From Gammaproteobacteria bacterium (GTDB lineage: Bacteria > Pseudomonadota > Gammaproteobacteria > GCA-001735895), in assembly GCA_024229615.1 (NCBI GenBank), contig JAAESG010000404.1:1-33039 (forward strand): DNA of 33,039 nucleotides. Direction: 5' to 3'. Within the stretch, counting starts at the first letter, position 1, and every line of letters begins with the position of its first letter. Positions 24,779 through 33,013 of the stretch are shown here, one piece after another. The notes below the pieces were generated by a model. It made no database searches. It was given only the letters and a program-made list of their open reading frames with translations, and was not told the origin of the DNA. Made by a program: the position numbers and the translations under genes.

Positions 24779-25933
24779 ATGCATACCGGCCCACGAGAAA
24801 TATCAGTACCCTACCGCCCGATTCCGCTGGAAGTTCCCAAAGGCATGAAAGCCAATGAATTTTTCAATAGCACGGAAAATCTGAACGATCTGGTTCATAA
24901 CAACGGCCTCCTGCAAAACAGTGAAAACCTGCTGTACTACCGCAAGGCACTGGGACACTCAAATGTCTTCGATGCCTCGATCATTTATAACACATCCCAG
25001 GTCATTCTGGATCCGCTGGGCAGGCCCGTGCGCCGCACCCAGGTACCTGACAATGTACGCAGTGTGTGGAACCGCATGAACCAGGTCCTGATGGGCTACA
25101 TGCAGGACAATTTCCCCGATCCCGAAGCACAGCTGATTCTTTGCGGAGAGGCCAGCCTCGATGCCACCTGGCCGATGACTTCACCCGGAGTACCCAGCAT
25201 ACGTATGCTGCATAATCATTTCATCGCCTTTGACAAGCAGCAACTGGCAAATGCTAGCCTGGCCGATCCGAATTGCCCCAACCTCACCGATGGCGGTCAG
25301 CACAGCCTGTTCGAAAGCCACATGCACGAAGTCTACCACGCGTTTTTCGAAACCATGGACCTGAGCCTGTTGAGACAGACAAGCGGTAAGGTATCGCAAA
25401 TCAAGCTCACCGGTTATCCGCAGGGATTGCCATGCTGGGAGATTCTCGGCGGCATGGAAACGATAAACTCGGTACAATTCTGGCGCGAATACGACGTCAT
25501 CCTGAAAGGATTCATCGATTTTTACCGTAGCTTTTTCAGCCAGGTTTCGACGCGCAACGCACCGATTCCGGACAATATCTACTTCCCCGAGCAGGTCACC
25601 GAAAAGCTGTTGTTCAATAACGAGTTTCTGGGTGCGGCAAAAATTGTTCGCGACCAGTGCATCAAAAATGCCAGTTACGCCAACCTGATTCGCTGGCAGC
25701 CCGCTTTCAAACAGCTCATCTATCGAAACGATGCCGGTAAATGGATTGTTACGATCAGCCAGAATTCGATCGGCAATGCGATCACCGAGTTGCTCGGGGT
25801 CGTCGTCAAGCGGGTGCCCGATGCCGTTGCCTACAAACAGACCGAACATTCACTGGTCGAGCACCTGTTAGCTGCGAGACAACGCTTGATAACCGCCGAT
25901 CTCGGTGAGGCGATAAAAACCCAATACTGGTGA
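24779..25933 (+). CDS. Conserved-looking protein of unknown function, 384 aa
   Basis: I do not recognise this protein. It has no signal peptide and no membrane segment, and its composition is that of a globular cytoplasmic enzyme. Notable patches are PSIRMLH145NH147FIAFD, a His-rich strand reminiscent of nucleotide-binding folds, and ESHMH183EVYH187AFFE, which contains an HExxH pattern. Either could be a metal site, but no family supports this. Codon and amino-acid use is like its neighbours. The ATG at 24779 has no strong ribosome-binding site. It follows the LysR gene after 118 bases and ends at a terminator shared with the converging aminotransferase gene. It may be independent of both. 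Confidence 0.75.
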   Translation: MHTGPREISVPYRPIPLEVPKGMKANEFFNSTENLNDLVHNNGLLQNSENLLYYRKALGHSNVFDASIIYNTSQVILDPLGRPVRRTQVPDNVRSVWNRMNQVLMGYMQDNFPDPEAQLILCGEASLDATWPMTSPGVPSIRMLHNHFIAFDKQQLANASLADPNCPNLTDGGQHSLFESHMHEVYHAFFETMDLSLLRQTSGKVSQIKLTGYPQGLPCWEILGGMETINSVQFWREYDVILKGFIDFYRSFFSQVSTRNAPIPDNIYFPEQVTEKLLFNNEFLGAAKIVRDQCIKNASYANLIRWQPAFKQLIYRNDAGKWIVTISQNSIGNAITELLGVVVKRVPDAVAYKQTEHSLVEHLLAARQRLITADLGEAIKTQYW

Positions 25934-25937
25934 GTTG

Positions 25938-25962
25938 AAGGGGATTGTCATCGCCCCCTTTT
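25938..25962 (+). terminator. Terminator between convergent genes
   Basis: AAGGGG (25938-25943) pairs with CCCCTT (25955-25960), the stem extends inward as AT/AT with one bulged base, and a short T-run follows. It lies between two converging stop codons and could serve both strands. Confidence 0.65.
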
Positions 25963-25965
25963 CCT

Positions 25966-27345
25966 CTATCGAATACCAAGCTCCCGCTCAACCTCGGTAA
26001 TACATTCATCGACAATCGACATCGCCTGATCCATTTGTGTTTCGTTGGTGATCAACGGTGGTGTAAACGTCAGCACGTTACCCATCGTCGTCTTGAAGCT
26101 CAATCCTCTGTCCAGCGCCTTGTATAGCACTTTATCGGCTGCTTCTATGGCCACTTCACGGGTATCGCGGTCCAACACCAGCTCGGCACCAAACAGCAGT
26201 CCCCTGCCGCGTACGTCACCGATCAATGGATGAGCGCCTTTCATTTGGGTGAGTAACGATATGGCCTGATTACCGACCCGGGCCGCATTGTCAACCAGAC
26301 CTTCCTGCTCGATAATCTGGATCGTGGTCAGCGCGGCACGCGCGCAGACCGGGTTTTTTTCGTGGGTATAGTGCCCGATGGCGAAATGCCCCGTCACATC
26401 GAGTTCCGGCCGACAGACGACCGCGGAGATCGGCAACACGCCGCCGCCCAGCGCCTTGCCCAACACCATGATATCCGGCACGACCTGGTCGTGTTCGCAG
26501 GAAAACATTCTGCCGGTCTTGCCCAGTCCGGTCGGGATTTCATCAAAAATCAGTAACGCACCAAACTCATTGCAGGCGTCGCGTACCTTTTGCCAGAAGC
26601 CGGGAGGCGCGATGTAGGGAACCGCGCGAGTGGGCTCCGCAATAACAGCGCCAACGTCACCCTCTTTCTGCAGAATGTAGCGAATCTGGTTTGCACAAAG
26701 ATCACCGCTACCCTCGCTGACATTCCAGGCATTGCGATAATCGCCGAACGGCGGCACGTGCAGAGCACCTGCCAGTGGAGGCCCGATCGGCGAGCGGAAC
26801 ATTTGCTCGCCACCGATACTGCTGGCGCCAAACCCCGCGCCGTGAAAGGAATCCCAGAATGAAATTGTCTTGAAACGACCGCTTGCAATGCGCGCGATTT
26901 TCATCGCGATTTCGACAGCATCGGACCCACCAGTAGCAAAAAGCACCTTGCTCAAGTCTCCCGGCGCAATGGCCGCCAGCTTTTCAGCCAGTTCGACCGC
27001 GACATCGCAGGTATAGCGGCGAGGCGCGAACGGTAATTCCTGCATTTGACGGGTAATGGCTTCTATCAGGCGGGGGTGGCCGTAGCCGATATGGTGAACA
27101 TTGTTGCCGTGGAAATCCATGTATCGCCTTCCGGACACATCTTCAATCCACAAGCCTTCGACTTTACTGACGCCCATCAGGCAAGGAGTTGAAACGGATT
27201 GATGCAGAAATGCACTGGCGTCTCGATCCAGCAACTCCCGGGATTTCACATCGAGGTTCCTGTCCTGCCAGGCCTTGCGCAGGGGGGAGTGATTGACATC
27301 CCCTTCTGCGCCAGCCGGTATGAGGGGGTCGGTGGAGTTGGACAT
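25966..27345 (-). CDS. Class-III PLP aminotransferase-fold enzyme (possibly PbfA-like lyase)
   Basis: A 459-residue fold-type I PLP enzyme. Visible residues are GG140SDAVEIAMK (phosphate binding), FD268EIPTG (pyridine nitrogen Asp) and VLGK297ALGGG (Schiff-base Lys). Class III includes omega-aminotransferases and some ammonia-lyases. The N-terminal pattern ASAFLHQSVSTPCL and RRYMDFHGNNVHHIGYGHP reminds me of the (R)-1-hydroxy-2-aminoethylphosphonate ammonia-lyase PbfA. That is memory-based, and no other phosphonate gene is in the window. GGGAG lies 9 bases before the ATG. It is second in an operon after the 2-hydroxyacid dehydrogenase (63-base gap). Confidence 0.85.
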   Translation of the reverse strand: MSNSTDPLIPAGAEGDVNHSPLRKAWQDRNLDVKSRELLDRDASAFLHQSVSTPCLMGVSKVEGLWIEDVSGRRYMDFHGNNVHHIGYGHPRLIEAITRQMQELPFAPRRYTCDVAVELAEKLAAIAPGDLSKVLFATGGSDAVEIAMKIARIASGRFKTISFWDSFHGAGFGASSIGGEQMFRSPIGPPLAGALHVPPFGDYRNAWNVSEGSGDLCANQIRYILQKEGDVGAVIAEPTRAVPYIAPPGFWQKVRDACNEFGALLIFDEIPTGLGKTGRMFSCEHDQVVPDIMVLGKALGGGVLPISAVVCRPELDVTGHFAIGHYTHEKNPVCARAALTTIQIIEQEGLVDNAARVGNQAISLLTQMKGAHPLIGDVRGRGLLFGAELVLDRDTREVAIEAADKVLYKALDRGLSFKTTMGNVLTFTPPLITNETQMDQAMSIVDECITEVERELGIR

Positions 27346-27409
27346 CAGAAATTTCTCCCGTCAGATTTCAGTTCTAATACAGCTTTCTTGAGCAGGCCAG
27401 TCAGGCATA

Positions 27410-28441
27410 TCAGATCGAGGACACGAAACTAACGCCATGTTGCTGAGACAACAGACGCGGATCCTGCGAGCGAATCTGCAGTGGCTTTCCATCCAGCGCC
27501 TCAAAGCAACGTTGCAGTGTTTCGGCTTCCAGGCGAGCCATCGACTCCTGCGTATAAAAGGTTAAATGCGGCATCAGAATAACATTTTCCATTTGATACA
27601 GCTCACTGAGCAGGTGACCGGATTGAGTCACCGGTTCCTGGCTGAAAACATCGAGACCGGCACCTGCGATTTGACCGGTTTTAAGGGCATTCAACAGTTC
27701 CTGCTCGTTAACCACCGCACCGCGACTGGTATTGATCAGAAATGCGCTCGATTTCATGCTACTGAATTCTGCTTTTCCGATGAGTTCACGGGTTTCTTCA
27801 TTGAGTACGCAATGCACAGAAACGAAGTCACACTGGACAAGCATATCGCGAAGGTCTTCAATTCTGGTTACGCCGAAGTTATGCATATCCTCTGTACTGG
27901 TATGAGGACTGTATCCCAGAACCTGCATACGAAAACCCGACCCGGCCATTCGCGCCATACTGCGACCGATCCGGCCAACGCCAATCAGCCCAAGCGTTTT
28001 ACCCGCGAGATCACCCCCCATCCATATCGCGGTTGGCCATGCCCAACCGTCTTGCTGCATTGTGTTGTGAACAGGAATGAGCTTCTTGGCCAGTGCTATC
28101 ATCAGCGAGAAGGCGCCTTCGGCGACGGTTTCCTCGGCATATTCGGGGATGTTCACAATCGGAATTCGACGGGCCTTTGCGGCTTCGATGTCGATAGCAT
28201 CGATACCTACCCCGTACTTGATAATGGCTTTAAGCCGGGTTGCACTATTGATGACCTCCGCAGTAATGGCGGTATAACACATCAGTAACAGGTCGGCATC
28301 GCGCACTGCTTCGACGAGTTCTGACTCGCTCACGGATTCGGCAAGCAAAACAAGCTCGGCACCAGTCGCAAGGAGTGCTTCATCGACCTGGGGACACTCC
28401 AGTTCGCGGTCAGTTCTGACAATCTTGATTCTGTTTTCCAT
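27410..28441 (-). CDS. D-2-hydroxyacid dehydrogenase (phosphoglycerate-dehydrogenase-like)
   Basis: A 343-residue NAD-dependent dehydrogenase. The NAD-binding motif is GLIGVG155RIGRSMA, and the catalytic triad is R240 in NTSRGAVVNE, E269 in FSQEPV and H292 in MPHLTFYT. The conserved KYGVGIDAID near residue 76 and NIPEYAEETVAEG near 97 complete the family pattern. Length is normal for the PGDH/glyoxylate-reductase branch and there is no ACT regulatory domain, so serine biosynthesis is less likely than a catabolic role on a hydroxy- or keto-acid. GAGG lies 8 bases before the ATG. It leads the operon with the class-III aminotransferase and is divergent from a LysR gene. Confidence 0.9.
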   Translation of the reverse strand: MENRIKIVRTDRELECPQVDEALLATGAELVLLAESVSESELVEAVRDADLLLMCYTAITAEVINSATRLKAIIKYGVGIDAIDIEAAKARRIPIVNIPEYAEETVAEGAFSLMIALAKKLIPVHNTMQQDGWAWPTAIWMGGDLAGKTLGLIGVGRIGRSMARMAGSGFRMQVLGYSPHTSTEDMHNFGVTRIEDLRDMLVQCDFVSVHCVLNEETRELIGKAEFSSMKSSAFLINTSRGAVVNEQELLNALKTGQIAGAGLDVFSQEPVTQSGHLLSELYQMENVILMPHLTFYTQESMARLEAETLQRCFEALDGKPLQIRSQDPRLLSQQHGVSFVSSI

Positions 28442-28510
28442 TGATCTGCCTCGCGGAAATGGTGCATCGATTCGATGCGCATAGTATAAGCATCATATTT
28501 GGCGTACAAT

Positions 28511-28530
28511 AATTAATAATTCAGTTAATT
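28511..28530 (+). promoter_or_regulatory. AT-rich dyad in the LysR/dehydrogenase divergent promoter region
   Basis: AATTAA (28511-28516) and TTAATT (28525-28530) are an inverted repeat with an 8-base spacer, 25 bases before the LysR start chosen here. It is a plausible LysR target, but AT-rich dyads arise easily by chance. Confidence 0.35.
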
Positions 28531-28555
28531 TATGATAATAGATTTTATATTAAAT

Positions 28556-29437
28556 ATGAGTTATAACTTATTGAAATCATTTCACTCTGTATGCATGACA
28601 GGATCGATCAGTAAAGCCGCAGATCATCTCAATGTGACCCAACCCGCCGTATCTATCGCATTACGAAAACTGCAAAAACTGCACGGCATATCACTACTGA
28701 CGCGCAATGGCCCCAAAATCAAATTGACGCAGGATGGCGAAGCCTTGCAACTACTGGTCAGTAGAATGTTCGATGCAGAAAACATGGTCACTAATTTTCT
28801 GCAAAGCGGGGAGAATCTCGAAACCGGTTTACTGAAAATTGCGTCCGACGGACCGCTATTACCGCTAAAGCTACTCACCCTTTTTCGACACAACCATCCC
28901 GGTGTCGCTCTGGACATTCGCTTTGGTAATAATCTCGAGTGCTGGAATGCGTTGATTCGGCGGGAAGTGGACATCGCGCTGATTGCCAAAAGTGGTATCC
29001 CCAATCAGGCCAACGATCATGTTCGAATGTATCACATTCGTAAATCGGGGGTCTCGGCTGTTCTACCCGATAACCATCCCCTTACTAAAAACAAAAGCCT
29101 GCACCTTAAGGAACTGCTGTCACAACCGCTGCTATTTCGAGAGACGGGATCCAATACTCAAAAGCTGCTCGACACAACTTTGGCAAAATTGGGACATAAG
29201 GTCGCTCCAGTAGCCGTTTTATCGTCACGTGAAGCGATCATCAATGCGGTCGCCATGGGACTCGGAATTGGTTTCTCACTCGACGACGAAGCCATCGGTT
29301 ATCGAAATATCGACAGTATTCCACTCGCCGAACTACGCGACATTTCAGATGATGTCGTGGTTACACTGCCCGCGTCCGTAAAACGAAAAATAGTTCATAC
29401 CGCTTTCAACTATGCCAAACTACTCTCGGCCAACTAG
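28556..29437 (+). CDS. LysR-family regulator next to the dehydrogenase-aminotransferase operon
   Basis: A 293-residue regulator. The ATG at 28556 gives MSYNLLKSFHSVCMTGSISK, the standard distance to the LysR helix-turn-helix (LNVTQPAVSIALRKLQKLHG); an earlier in-frame ATG at 28532 adds eight residues. Neither has a ribosome-binding site. The effector domain shows LLKIASDGPLLPLKLL, and REAIINAVAMGLGIGFSLDD near the C-terminus. It is divergent from the 2-hydroxyacid dehydrogenase gene and so probably controls it. The N-terminal style resembles regulators found near aminophosphonate genes, but this is a weak hint. Confidence 0.9.
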   Translation: MSYNLLKSFHSVCMTGSISKAADHLNVTQPAVSIALRKLQKLHGISLLTRNGPKIKLTQDGEALQLLVSRMFDAENMVTNFLQSGENLETGLLKIASDGPLLPLKLLTLFRHNHPGVALDIRFGNNLECWNALIRREVDIALIAKSGIPNQANDHVRMYHIRKSGVSAVLPDNHPLTKNKSLHLKELLSQPLLFRETGSNTQKLLDTTLAKLGHKVAPVAVLSSREAIINAVAMGLGIGFSLDDEAIGYRNIDSIPLAELRDISDDVVVTLPASVKRKIVHTAFNYAKLLSAN

Positions 29438-29640
29438 CAGTTTCAATATTCAGTGAAAATCCCTTACTCAACTATCGCCTGGTCTCTAATAGTGTTCACG
29501 TAGGTTAGGGAATCTCTGCAAAACGCATAATCGTAGTTGGGTTTTTTGTGCTCTGCCAGACCAGGAAAACTCATGCTGAGCTTTCTTTGATCCTGCAGAA
29601 CTATGATATTGTCCACATACCAGAAAGTTGACAATCCCCA

Positions 29641-29691
29641 ATTAACAACTAGAAGTTAATGGGTCGCGCCCTAACGACCATAAATGGCGCG
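29641..29691. promoter_or_regulatory. Two dyads upstream of the HEPN-like gene
   Basis: ATTAAC-N8-GTTAAT (29641-29660) is a perfect inverted repeat, and CGCGCC (29665-29670) pairs with GGCGCG (29686-29691) around 15 bases. They end 32 bases before the start of the HEPN-like gene. They could be an operator and a leader hairpin. The rest of the 286-base gap (29438-29723) shows nothing. Confidence 0.45.
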
Positions 29692-29723
29692 TTCCCTGTT
29701 AAACAAACTGGCGGGATTCTGAG

Positions 29724-30224
29724 ATGCAGCACCCCAATACCGTAGTGCATGTGGCCCTGGATAATAATAGAGATATCGCAGCGGAAGTCGGCCTGTTGCT
29801 GAGTTGCTACAAATTGATTGAGCTTTACATGTTCGTGGTTTTTGAAAAACTATCCGATAGCAGTCGGGATGAATCCAAAGCGATACTCGGCAGCGTTAGC
29901 GGGTTTAATCAAAGAATGGACATCTTGAGAAATTTACTCAACGATACCAATGACAGCGATGTAGACAAGGGTTTTAGCGCGGAGATATTCGATCGTGTCG
30001 AGGAGTGCAGCAGGATACGCAACAAATATACGCATAGTATTTATTCCCAGCCGAGCGTCACGAGCGAAGAGGAATGGCGAATCGGTTCGTGGTTTGGAGA
30101 CGTCAGGAAAATCAATTTTTTCGAATACATTAGCCTCGAATCAATTCGAAACGAACGCAATATATTGCGCAAAACCATTCGGGATTTAAACTACTTTGGA
30201 AACTTGTTATTGCCCAATACCTGA
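29724..30224 (+). CDS. Orphan HEPN-like protein (RNxxxH motif)
   Basis: A 166-residue mostly helical cytoplasmic protein. Its key feature is SRIR99N100KYTH104SIY, the R-N-x3-H motif of HEPN domains, whose Arg and His form a metal-independent RNase site in dimers. The motif is preceded by a helix with acidic and hydrophobic residues (FSAEIFDRVEECSRIRNKY), as in HEPN proteins of the Abi, MAE_28990 and Cthe_2314 groups. GGGA lies 8 bases before the ATG. No MNT-type nucleotidyltransferase or other antitoxin gene lies beside it, unlike HEPN-MNT pairs. Defence or growth control is a reasonable guess; the fold assignment rests on this one motif and the predicted helices. Confidence 0.6.
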   Translation: MQHPNTVVHVALDNNRDIAAEVGLLLSCYKLIELYMFVVFEKLSDSSRDESKAILGSVSGFNQRMDILRNLLNDTNDSDVDKGFSAEIFDRVEECSRIRNKYTHSIYSQPSVTSEEEWRIGSWFGDVRKINFFEYISLESIRNERNILRKTIRDLNYFGNLLLPNT

Positions 30225-30340
30225 TAGCCTGGATTCCTGACGGGATATATCGATTACCGCGCCTTAAGGGCGATTGCAATTTGACAACCTTGAAACCAAC
30301 GCGCCGACGCAAAAAATCGCAGGAGGCTGGTGACAGCTAA

Positions 30341-30829
30341 CTATAGGTGGAAAAGGAAATTGAACTGAACAGAATCGACATCATCACGAACGACGTACTC
30401 ACCGCGAAGTTCCACTTGATCGCTGGTAGCATAACTCACGCCTGCACCGACCATCAGGCCACTATCGTCTCCGATATCCAGGCCCAAACGAGCCAGCCAA
30501 CCAAATTTTTCGCCGATAAGCCCTTTGACAACGTAATTTCCCCATATCCCGGTACTATCGTGCGAAAAACCATAATCCATAAAACCAAATTCCACCGAGC
30601 TGCTGACTCCGTCCATCACATTAACCTCATTTAAATCATAAGCGGCAAAAAACTGGAAGCCAGTTTCATCGTCATGACGAACCGAGTTACGTGAAACACC
30701 TGCACCGATTGAAAACAGATCTTTATTCAGCAACGGTTTACTACCCTCTGCAATAACGGGCGTAGTACCGACGCCAGACAGCAGGATAAAAAACAGGGCT
30801 GACAGGTAGTTGGGGATAGGTCGTATCAT
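30341..30829 (-). CDS. Small outer-membrane beta-barrel-like protein
   Basis: A 162-residue exported protein. The signal peptide is MIRPIPNYLSALFFILLSG with cleavage near VIA-EG. The rest alternates polar and hydrophobic residues in strands (FSIGAGVSR, FQFFAAYDL, SVEFGFMDYGF, YVVKGLIG, LARLGLDIG, LMVGAGVSY, VELRGEYVV, SVQFNFLFHL), about eight in number, ending in a hydrophobic strand as outer-membrane barrels do. It resembles OmpA/OmpW-sized eight-stranded barrels, and no family motif is recognised. A weak GGA precedes the ATG. It has no operon partner; the gene upstream is a remnant. Confidence 0.7.
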   Translation of the reverse strand: MIRPIPNYLSALFFILLSGVGTTPVIAEGSKPLLNKDLFSIGAGVSRNSVRHDDETGFQFFAAYDLNEVNVMDGVSSSVEFGFMDYGFSHDSTGIWGNYVVKGLIGEKFGWLARLGLDIGDDSGLMVGAGVSYATSDQVELRGEYVVRDDVDSVQFNFLFHL

Positions 30830-31123
30830 TTTAAATCCGCAGTCTTGGAACAGGTTGATATTTCAGGGTATCTTAAGCACAGTTAGACCGGTGTTCAAGA
30901 CGAACCTGCACCGGACCGATATAAAAAAATGGCAATTCAGCAGCAAAGGTTTCCGAAAGCAAACTCGCCACCCTCTCCTTATCACTCGGCACAGGGAATG
31001 GGGGAATTTAATCAGTTGAACCCAATCTCTGGATTGCTCGTGTAGACATCGGTAAAAATCGGTCGCCTCAATAATCCGACACGACATTCCCAAAACAATG
31101 GAGCCGACAACGCCCGAGGAACC

Positions 31124-31444
31124 TTAGGGTCTCGTAGGCAGCCCGGGTGGCAATGGTCCCGACGGCGGTAGCGTGCCCTCTTCATCGTGTTGCTCATCGC
31201 CTTGTAACGGCGGATTGAAGACGCTGATGAGATGAAGATCGGAAGAGGCTTCCACACTATGACGATCGTCTGGACCAACGATATACATGGTGCCCGCTTC
31301 CAGCGGCCAGACCTGACCAGACGACAGGTCCTCAAGTAAACCTTTGCCGGCGATAATGTAGTTGGCTTCCCAGTGATGCTTGTACCAGAGTACCTCGTCC
31401 AGACCGGCAGTACAGCGAACGTCTGATACGGTGAACAGAAGTAT
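31124..31444 (-). pseudogene. 3' fragment of an ectoine-synthase-like (EctC) cupin gene
   Basis: The minus-strand frame ending at the TAA 31124-31126 reads LDEVLWYKHHWEANYIIAGK, GLLEDLSSGQVWPLEAGTMY, DDRHSVEASSDLHLISVFNP and PLQGDEQHDEEG. This is the order of motifs in the C-terminal two thirds of ectoine synthase (WYKNHxEAxYCIEGxG, PGxxYALxxxDxH, VCVFNPPLTGxExHDExG). There is no usable start codon, an in-frame TAG lies at 31445-31447, and the N-terminal strands are missing. The homology ends where a LeuB-like fragment on the other strand begins. It is a pseudogene; the original could have been true EctC or an EctC-like cupin. Confidence 0.75.
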
Positions 31445-31688
31445 CTATGAACCGAGCCATGGCAGTGTGCCGGACATATCCGGCAAAGGTATCGCCAATC
31501 CGATAGCAGCGATTCTGTCGGTTGCGACGATGTTTGAGTATGCATTTAGCCGGGTCAATATCGCGCGTGAAATAGAACATGTGGTGGAGCAAACACTGAC
31601 GCGTGGGATCATGACACCGGATCTCGGTGGAACCAGCTCGACCGCTGAGACTACAACCGCTGTCTTAGAAACATTTTGCGCGAATTGA
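31440..31688 (+). pseudogene. 3' fragment of an isopropylmalate/isocitrate dehydrogenase-family gene
   Basis: The frame reads IYEPSHGSVPDISGKGIANP, IAAILSVATMFEYAFS and GIMTPDLGGTSSTAETTTAV, then stops at 31686-31688. This is the C-terminal quarter of the LeuB/tartrate-dehydrogenase/isocitrate-dehydrogenase family (motif EPxHGSAPDIAGKGIANPxAxILSxAMML). The N-terminal three quarters, with the active-site Arg and Tyr, are absent. An open frame reaches back to 31380, but there it encodes the antisense of the EctC-like fragment, so it is not a native start. LeuB versus its relatives cannot be decided from this piece. Confidence 0.8.
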
Positions 31689-31739
31689 AAGTGTAGTATG
31701 GGAATAGAATACCTGCTTCGTTACCGGTACCGAAAATAA

Positions 31740-32510
31740 TCAGGCCCAGTCGGCCTGACGCCTGCGAAAGAACGATACATTCGAGAAAGGCAGCCGCTGG
31801 ATTTCCGTAATATTAGTAACGGTCTGGCGTCGCTCGGACCATCCATCAAGCCAACGCGCAATTCTTTCAAACTGTTCGAGGTCGGGGCGAACTCGTGATG
31901 GTTGCATCTCATGCAAACCAATTCCCTGCTCGGCCGAATGCACGTAATTCTGACTGTCACGCAGCACCGCTACGATGGGGATGCCGAGCGAGTTAAGAAA
32001 ACGCATCAACTTCGCGAGACTCTTGGTATGCTTGCGGGTGCGATTCGCGACGACCGCCAGCTTGTGATCATTGCGATTGACTTTCGCAACCAACAGCAGG
32101 TCGGCAATGCAACGCGAGGCTGCGTCGATGTCCATGGACGACGGCAAGACGGGTACCAGAATCTTTGTTGAGTCCCGCGTAATCTTCCGCAACTCATCAG
32201 GGCGAATGCCGGCCGGCGAATCCACGATCACATTGACCGTGTCGTCGGGAACGCGCAACTGCCAGCTGCGGGTAACCTGCATTGATTTTTTATAGGCTGC
32301 TATGCCGTGAATGGCTGGCAAAGCTCCCGGGCGACGCTTCAGCCATTTTATCGTCGAGCCTTGTGGATCGAAGTCCATGATGGTCGGCTGCCTGCCCTGC
32401 TGCGCATACCAGGCGGCTAAATTGGTTGCAATTGTTGACTTGCCGCTACCCCCTTTAGGGTTGAGGATGACGATTTTGTTCAGATTGTCTTGTTGCGGCG
32501 ATATCAGCAT
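31740..32510 (-). CDS. Orphan ParA-family ATPase
   Basis: A 256-residue deviant-Walker ATPase. The Walker A motif is NPK19GGSGK24ST with the signature Lys, followed by ATNLAAWYAQQG, MDFDPQGST (Walker A' with Asp) and VIVDSPAG (Walker B). This is the ParA/MinD/Soj type, acting in partition or positioning of DNA or protein cargo. No ParB gene or parS-like array is nearby. I prefer the ATG at 32510 over a TTG at 32528, as the family starts shortly before the strand KIVIL; neither has a strong ribosome-binding site. The C-terminus ends in a basic patch (FFRRRQADWA). It could serve a chromosomal cargo or be left over from a plasmid or integrated element. Confidence 0.85.
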   Translation of the reverse strand: MLISPQQDNLNKIVILNPKGGSGKSTIATNLAAWYAQQGRQPTIMDFDPQGSTIKWLKRRPGALPAIHGIAAYKKSMQVTRSWQLRVPDDTVNVIVDSPAGIRPDELRKITRDSTKILVPVLPSSMDIDAASRCIADLLLVAKVNRNDHKLAVVANRTRKHTKSLAKLMRFLNSLGIPIVAVLRDSQNYVHSAEQGIGLHEMQPSRVRPDLEQFERIARWLDGWSERRQTVTNITEIQRLPFSNVSFFRRRQADWA

Positions 32511-32554
32511 GCTGTAAATGTCACGCAAAGCGAGCCAAAATTCCTTGCGTCAGT

Positions 32555-32938
32555 TCACATACTACCCGAGAAACTGGCGATTTTAGGACGAGTTACGGCC
32601 CTCAGCGGGTATCTGACCAGTGTAAAGCAATTATGTACCGCGATATTTGCTGGTCTGGAAAACGCATAAATATCGGAAAAACCACGTAAAAACGGAGTCA
32701 GATTACAAGAATCGATGTGAGATGGCCGCCCAATTGAATCAGGATTCATGGACCATTTTCGGTTTCTTGTGACCTGGATAATCCGGGGACAAAATACAAT
32801 GGCACTTACCTTATTCTCAGCTTCTTGCTCGTTTTCAGCCACAACATATCGAGTCGCGTAGAAACCCATCCTAGAATGCTTTCCTTCTTTTTCAAGCCAA
32901 AAGTTTTCGCCATTTAGTGAAACTTGGTAATGAGTCAT
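32555..32938 (-). CDS. Small protein of unknown function
   Basis: A 127-residue protein. Its first third (MTHYQVSLNGENFWLEKEGK then MGFYATRYVVAENEQEAE) looks like a small uncharacterised family with a GFYTTRFVEA-type motif that I have seen in proteobacteria but cannot name. The last two thirds (after about residue 48) look less ordered and may have lost their original frame: other frames soon hit stops, so a 3' frameshift or degeneration is possible. AAGGAG lies 10 bases before the ATG at 32938. It reads toward the ParA gene, which starts 44 bases after it. Confidence 0.55.
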   Translation of the reverse strand: MTHYQVSLNGENFWLEKEGKHSRMGFYATRYVVAENEQEAENKVSAIVFCPRIIQVTRNRKWSMNPDSIGRPSHIDSCNLTPFLRGFSDIYAFSRPANIAVHNCFTLVRYPLRAVTRPKIASFSGSM

Positions 32939-32964
32939 CGAACTAATACTCCTTACAATGAAAT

Positions 32965-33013
32965 ATCTTAGCGTTTATACGAAGTGCAGAGCACCGCGTA
33001 TAAACGCTAAGAT
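32965..33013. repeat. Perfect 17-bp inverted repeat near the window edge
   Basis: ATCTTAGCGTTTATACG (32965-32981) is exactly matched by its reverse complement at 32997-33013, with a 15-base spacer. There is no T-run. It lies upstream of the small minus-strand gene and could be a regulator site, a recombination site or the tip of an element outside the window. Confidence 0.85.

Noticed and set aside
25181-25849. 222-codon minus-strand frame
   Set aside because: It is antisense to the 384-residue gene; start, composition and context favour the plus strand.
30888-30914. Hairpin CCGGTG...CACCGG upstream of the barrel-like gene
   Set aside because: Six-base arms with a 15-base loop are within chance and no promoter or T-run supports a role.
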